A stretch of DNA of 64,000 bases from Hyphomicrobiaceae bacterium (lineage in GTDB: Bacteria; Pseudomonadota; Alphaproteobacteria; Rhizobiales; Hyphomicrobiaceae): positions 1 through 64,000 of the forward strand of contig JAKFWF010000058.1 of the NCBI GenBank assembly GCA_021730785.1, written 5' to 3'. Below the pieces are notes generated by a model. It was not told where the DNA came from. It searched no databases and was given only the letters and a program-made list of their open reading frames with translations. Of the stretch, positions 63,201 through 64,000 are shown one piece after another. Position 1 is the first letter of the stretch; each line of letters opens with the position of its first letter. A program made the translations under genes and the position numbers.

Positions 63201-64000
63201 CTACTCGAACACGCGCTCGACCGAACTGACCGGGGGTTTGGCGCGGATGCCGGCGACGATGCGGTTCAGATGTTCGAGATCCCACACTTCGAGCACGATC
63301 ACCATGTCGGTGAAGTCGGCGGCAGCCCGGCGCATGTGCAGCCTGTCGATATTGCCGTCCGCTTCGCCGATCACCTGGGCGATCTGGGCGAGCGTTCCCG
63401 GCTCGTTCAGTACCGTGACGACGATCGTCGCGCGGAATCGCTCCGGCACTTCTGGGTCGATGTCCCATGTCACGTCGATCCAGCGCTCGTGCTCGAAGGC
63501 TGCGAGCCGCGGCGAATGGATCTGGAAAATGCGGATGCCAGCGCCCGGCATCAACACGCCGACGATGCGATCCCCCGGCACCGCGCCGCCCTCCTCGAAC
63601 GTCACGGCCACATCGTTCTTCTGGCCGCGGATCGGCACCGCACCGCTCGTGCGGCCGGCGTCCAGTGCTGCGGGCTCGGCGCTGGTGCCGGTGCCGGGAA
63701 ACCGGAACTTGAGACCGATCGCCTTGGCCATGTTGAACCAGCCATCCTGGCCCTGGCTGTGATCGTGGCGGCTCTTGGGGCGCGCCGGTGCGGCAGCCGT
63801 GACGGCGTCCGCGGCTTCCGGGGCGACCGCGCGCAACACGTCGATGGTCAGCAGTTCGTTGCGCCCGACGCCAGCCAATACGTCATCGACGGCGCGATGG
63901 CCGAGACGGGGCAGCACACGCTTGATCTTCTCGTCGGTGTAGGTGACGTTCGCCCTCTCGAAGCGAGCGATCAGCAGGCGGCGGCCGAGTTCGTAGTATT
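63201..64000 (-). CDS. RSH-type (p)ppGpp synthetase/hydrolase, C-terminal part (partial)
   Basis: The C-terminal 265 or so codons of a RelA/SpoT homologue; the frame continues past the window edge. YYELGRRLLIARFERANV and the region LPRLGHRAVDDVLAGVGRNEL match the helical domain after TGS. The last 75 residues are an ACT domain (RATIVVTVLNEPGTLAQIAQVIGEADGNIDRLHMRR) ending in VERVFE. Catalytic domains are outside, so hydrolase and synthetase activity cannot be checked. Alphaproteobacteria usually carry a single bifunctional long RSH. Confidence 0.9.
   Translation of the reverse strand, partial: YYELGRRLLIARFERANVTYTDEKIKRVLPRLGHRAVDDVLAGVGRNELLTIDVLRAVAPEAADAVTAAAPARPKSRHDHSQGQDGWFNMAKAIGLKFRFPGTGTSAEPAALDAGRTSGAVPIRGQKNDVAVTFEEGGAVPGDRIVGVLMPGAGIRIFQIHSPRLAAFEHERWIDVTWDIDPEVPERFRATIVVTVLNEPGTLAQIAQVIGEADGNIDRLHMRRAAADFTDMVIVLEVWDLEHLNRIVAGIRAKPPVSSVERVFE

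Overview
The window is GC-rich, densely packed chromosomal DNA from an alphaproteobacterium. The order SURF1 - thrC - M16 peptidase - GNAT, dnaK-dnaJ, purD divergent from sucC, a two-component system ahead of glnE, a 978-residue GlnE, an RSH-type (p)ppGpp enzyme, and many short palindromic intergenic repeats all fit this class. The exact order or genus cannot be fixed from the sequence alone; Rhodospirillales or Hyphomicrobiales relatives are the best guess.

Layout. 1-1520 is the tail of a polymorphic-toxin locus: the last codons of one nucleic-acid-deaminase toxin, an Imm1-type immunity gene, a stand-alone deaminase toxin tip with intact zinc motifs, a second Imm1 gene and a truncated third tip. 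The units repeat at a constant 829-bp offset. 1718-6154 is a four-gene CUT1 sugar ABC importer. A MITE-like 324-bp element (6219-6542) with an apparent 11-bp target duplication precedes a hicB gene and a hicA reading frame that has lost its start codon. 7245-12268 holds an M3 oligopeptidase and a methylthioadenosine/adenine salvage group (mtnP, mtnA, a small zinc-ribbon protein, apt). 12343-24883 is mixed: rhodanese, a lipoprotein, VOC protein, a dimethylglycine/sarcosine dehydrogenase-like enzyme, two unknown proteins, desaturase, GST, peptide deformylase, XRE-cupin regulator and DUF2076 protein.

24980-28466 is a compact acyl-CoA group: AMP-dependent acyl-CoA ligase and an FlK-like thioesterase on the minus strand, divergent from a DpgC-like crotonase-fold dioxygenase. 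It sits immediately before SURF1 - thrC - M16 protease - GNAT - GGDEF/EAL protein (28496-36486), a probable co-transcribed series with ATGA overlaps. Then follow rlmB, alkB, dnaK (with an RpoH-like promoter), dnaJ and an NADPH-dependent FMN reductase. 42255-43061 is non-coding and holds the second copy of the MITE-like element.

43062-47028 (minus) carries two tandem patatin-like genes, a haloacetate (fluoroacetate) dehalogenase with the full set of known catalytic residues, and purD. On the plus strand sucC (without sucD), a DUF815 ATPase, an OmpA-family protein, a response regulator - histidine kinase - glnE overlap series, and an ECF sigma - anti-sigma - periplasmic sensor operon follow. 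The right end has a histidine-kinase-like protein with an eroded ATPase domain, pepN, a 690-bp non-coding stretch and the C-terminal part of an RSH (p)ppGpp synthetase/hydrolase running off the window. I recognised no tRNA, rRNA, CRISPR array, transposase or phage gene.
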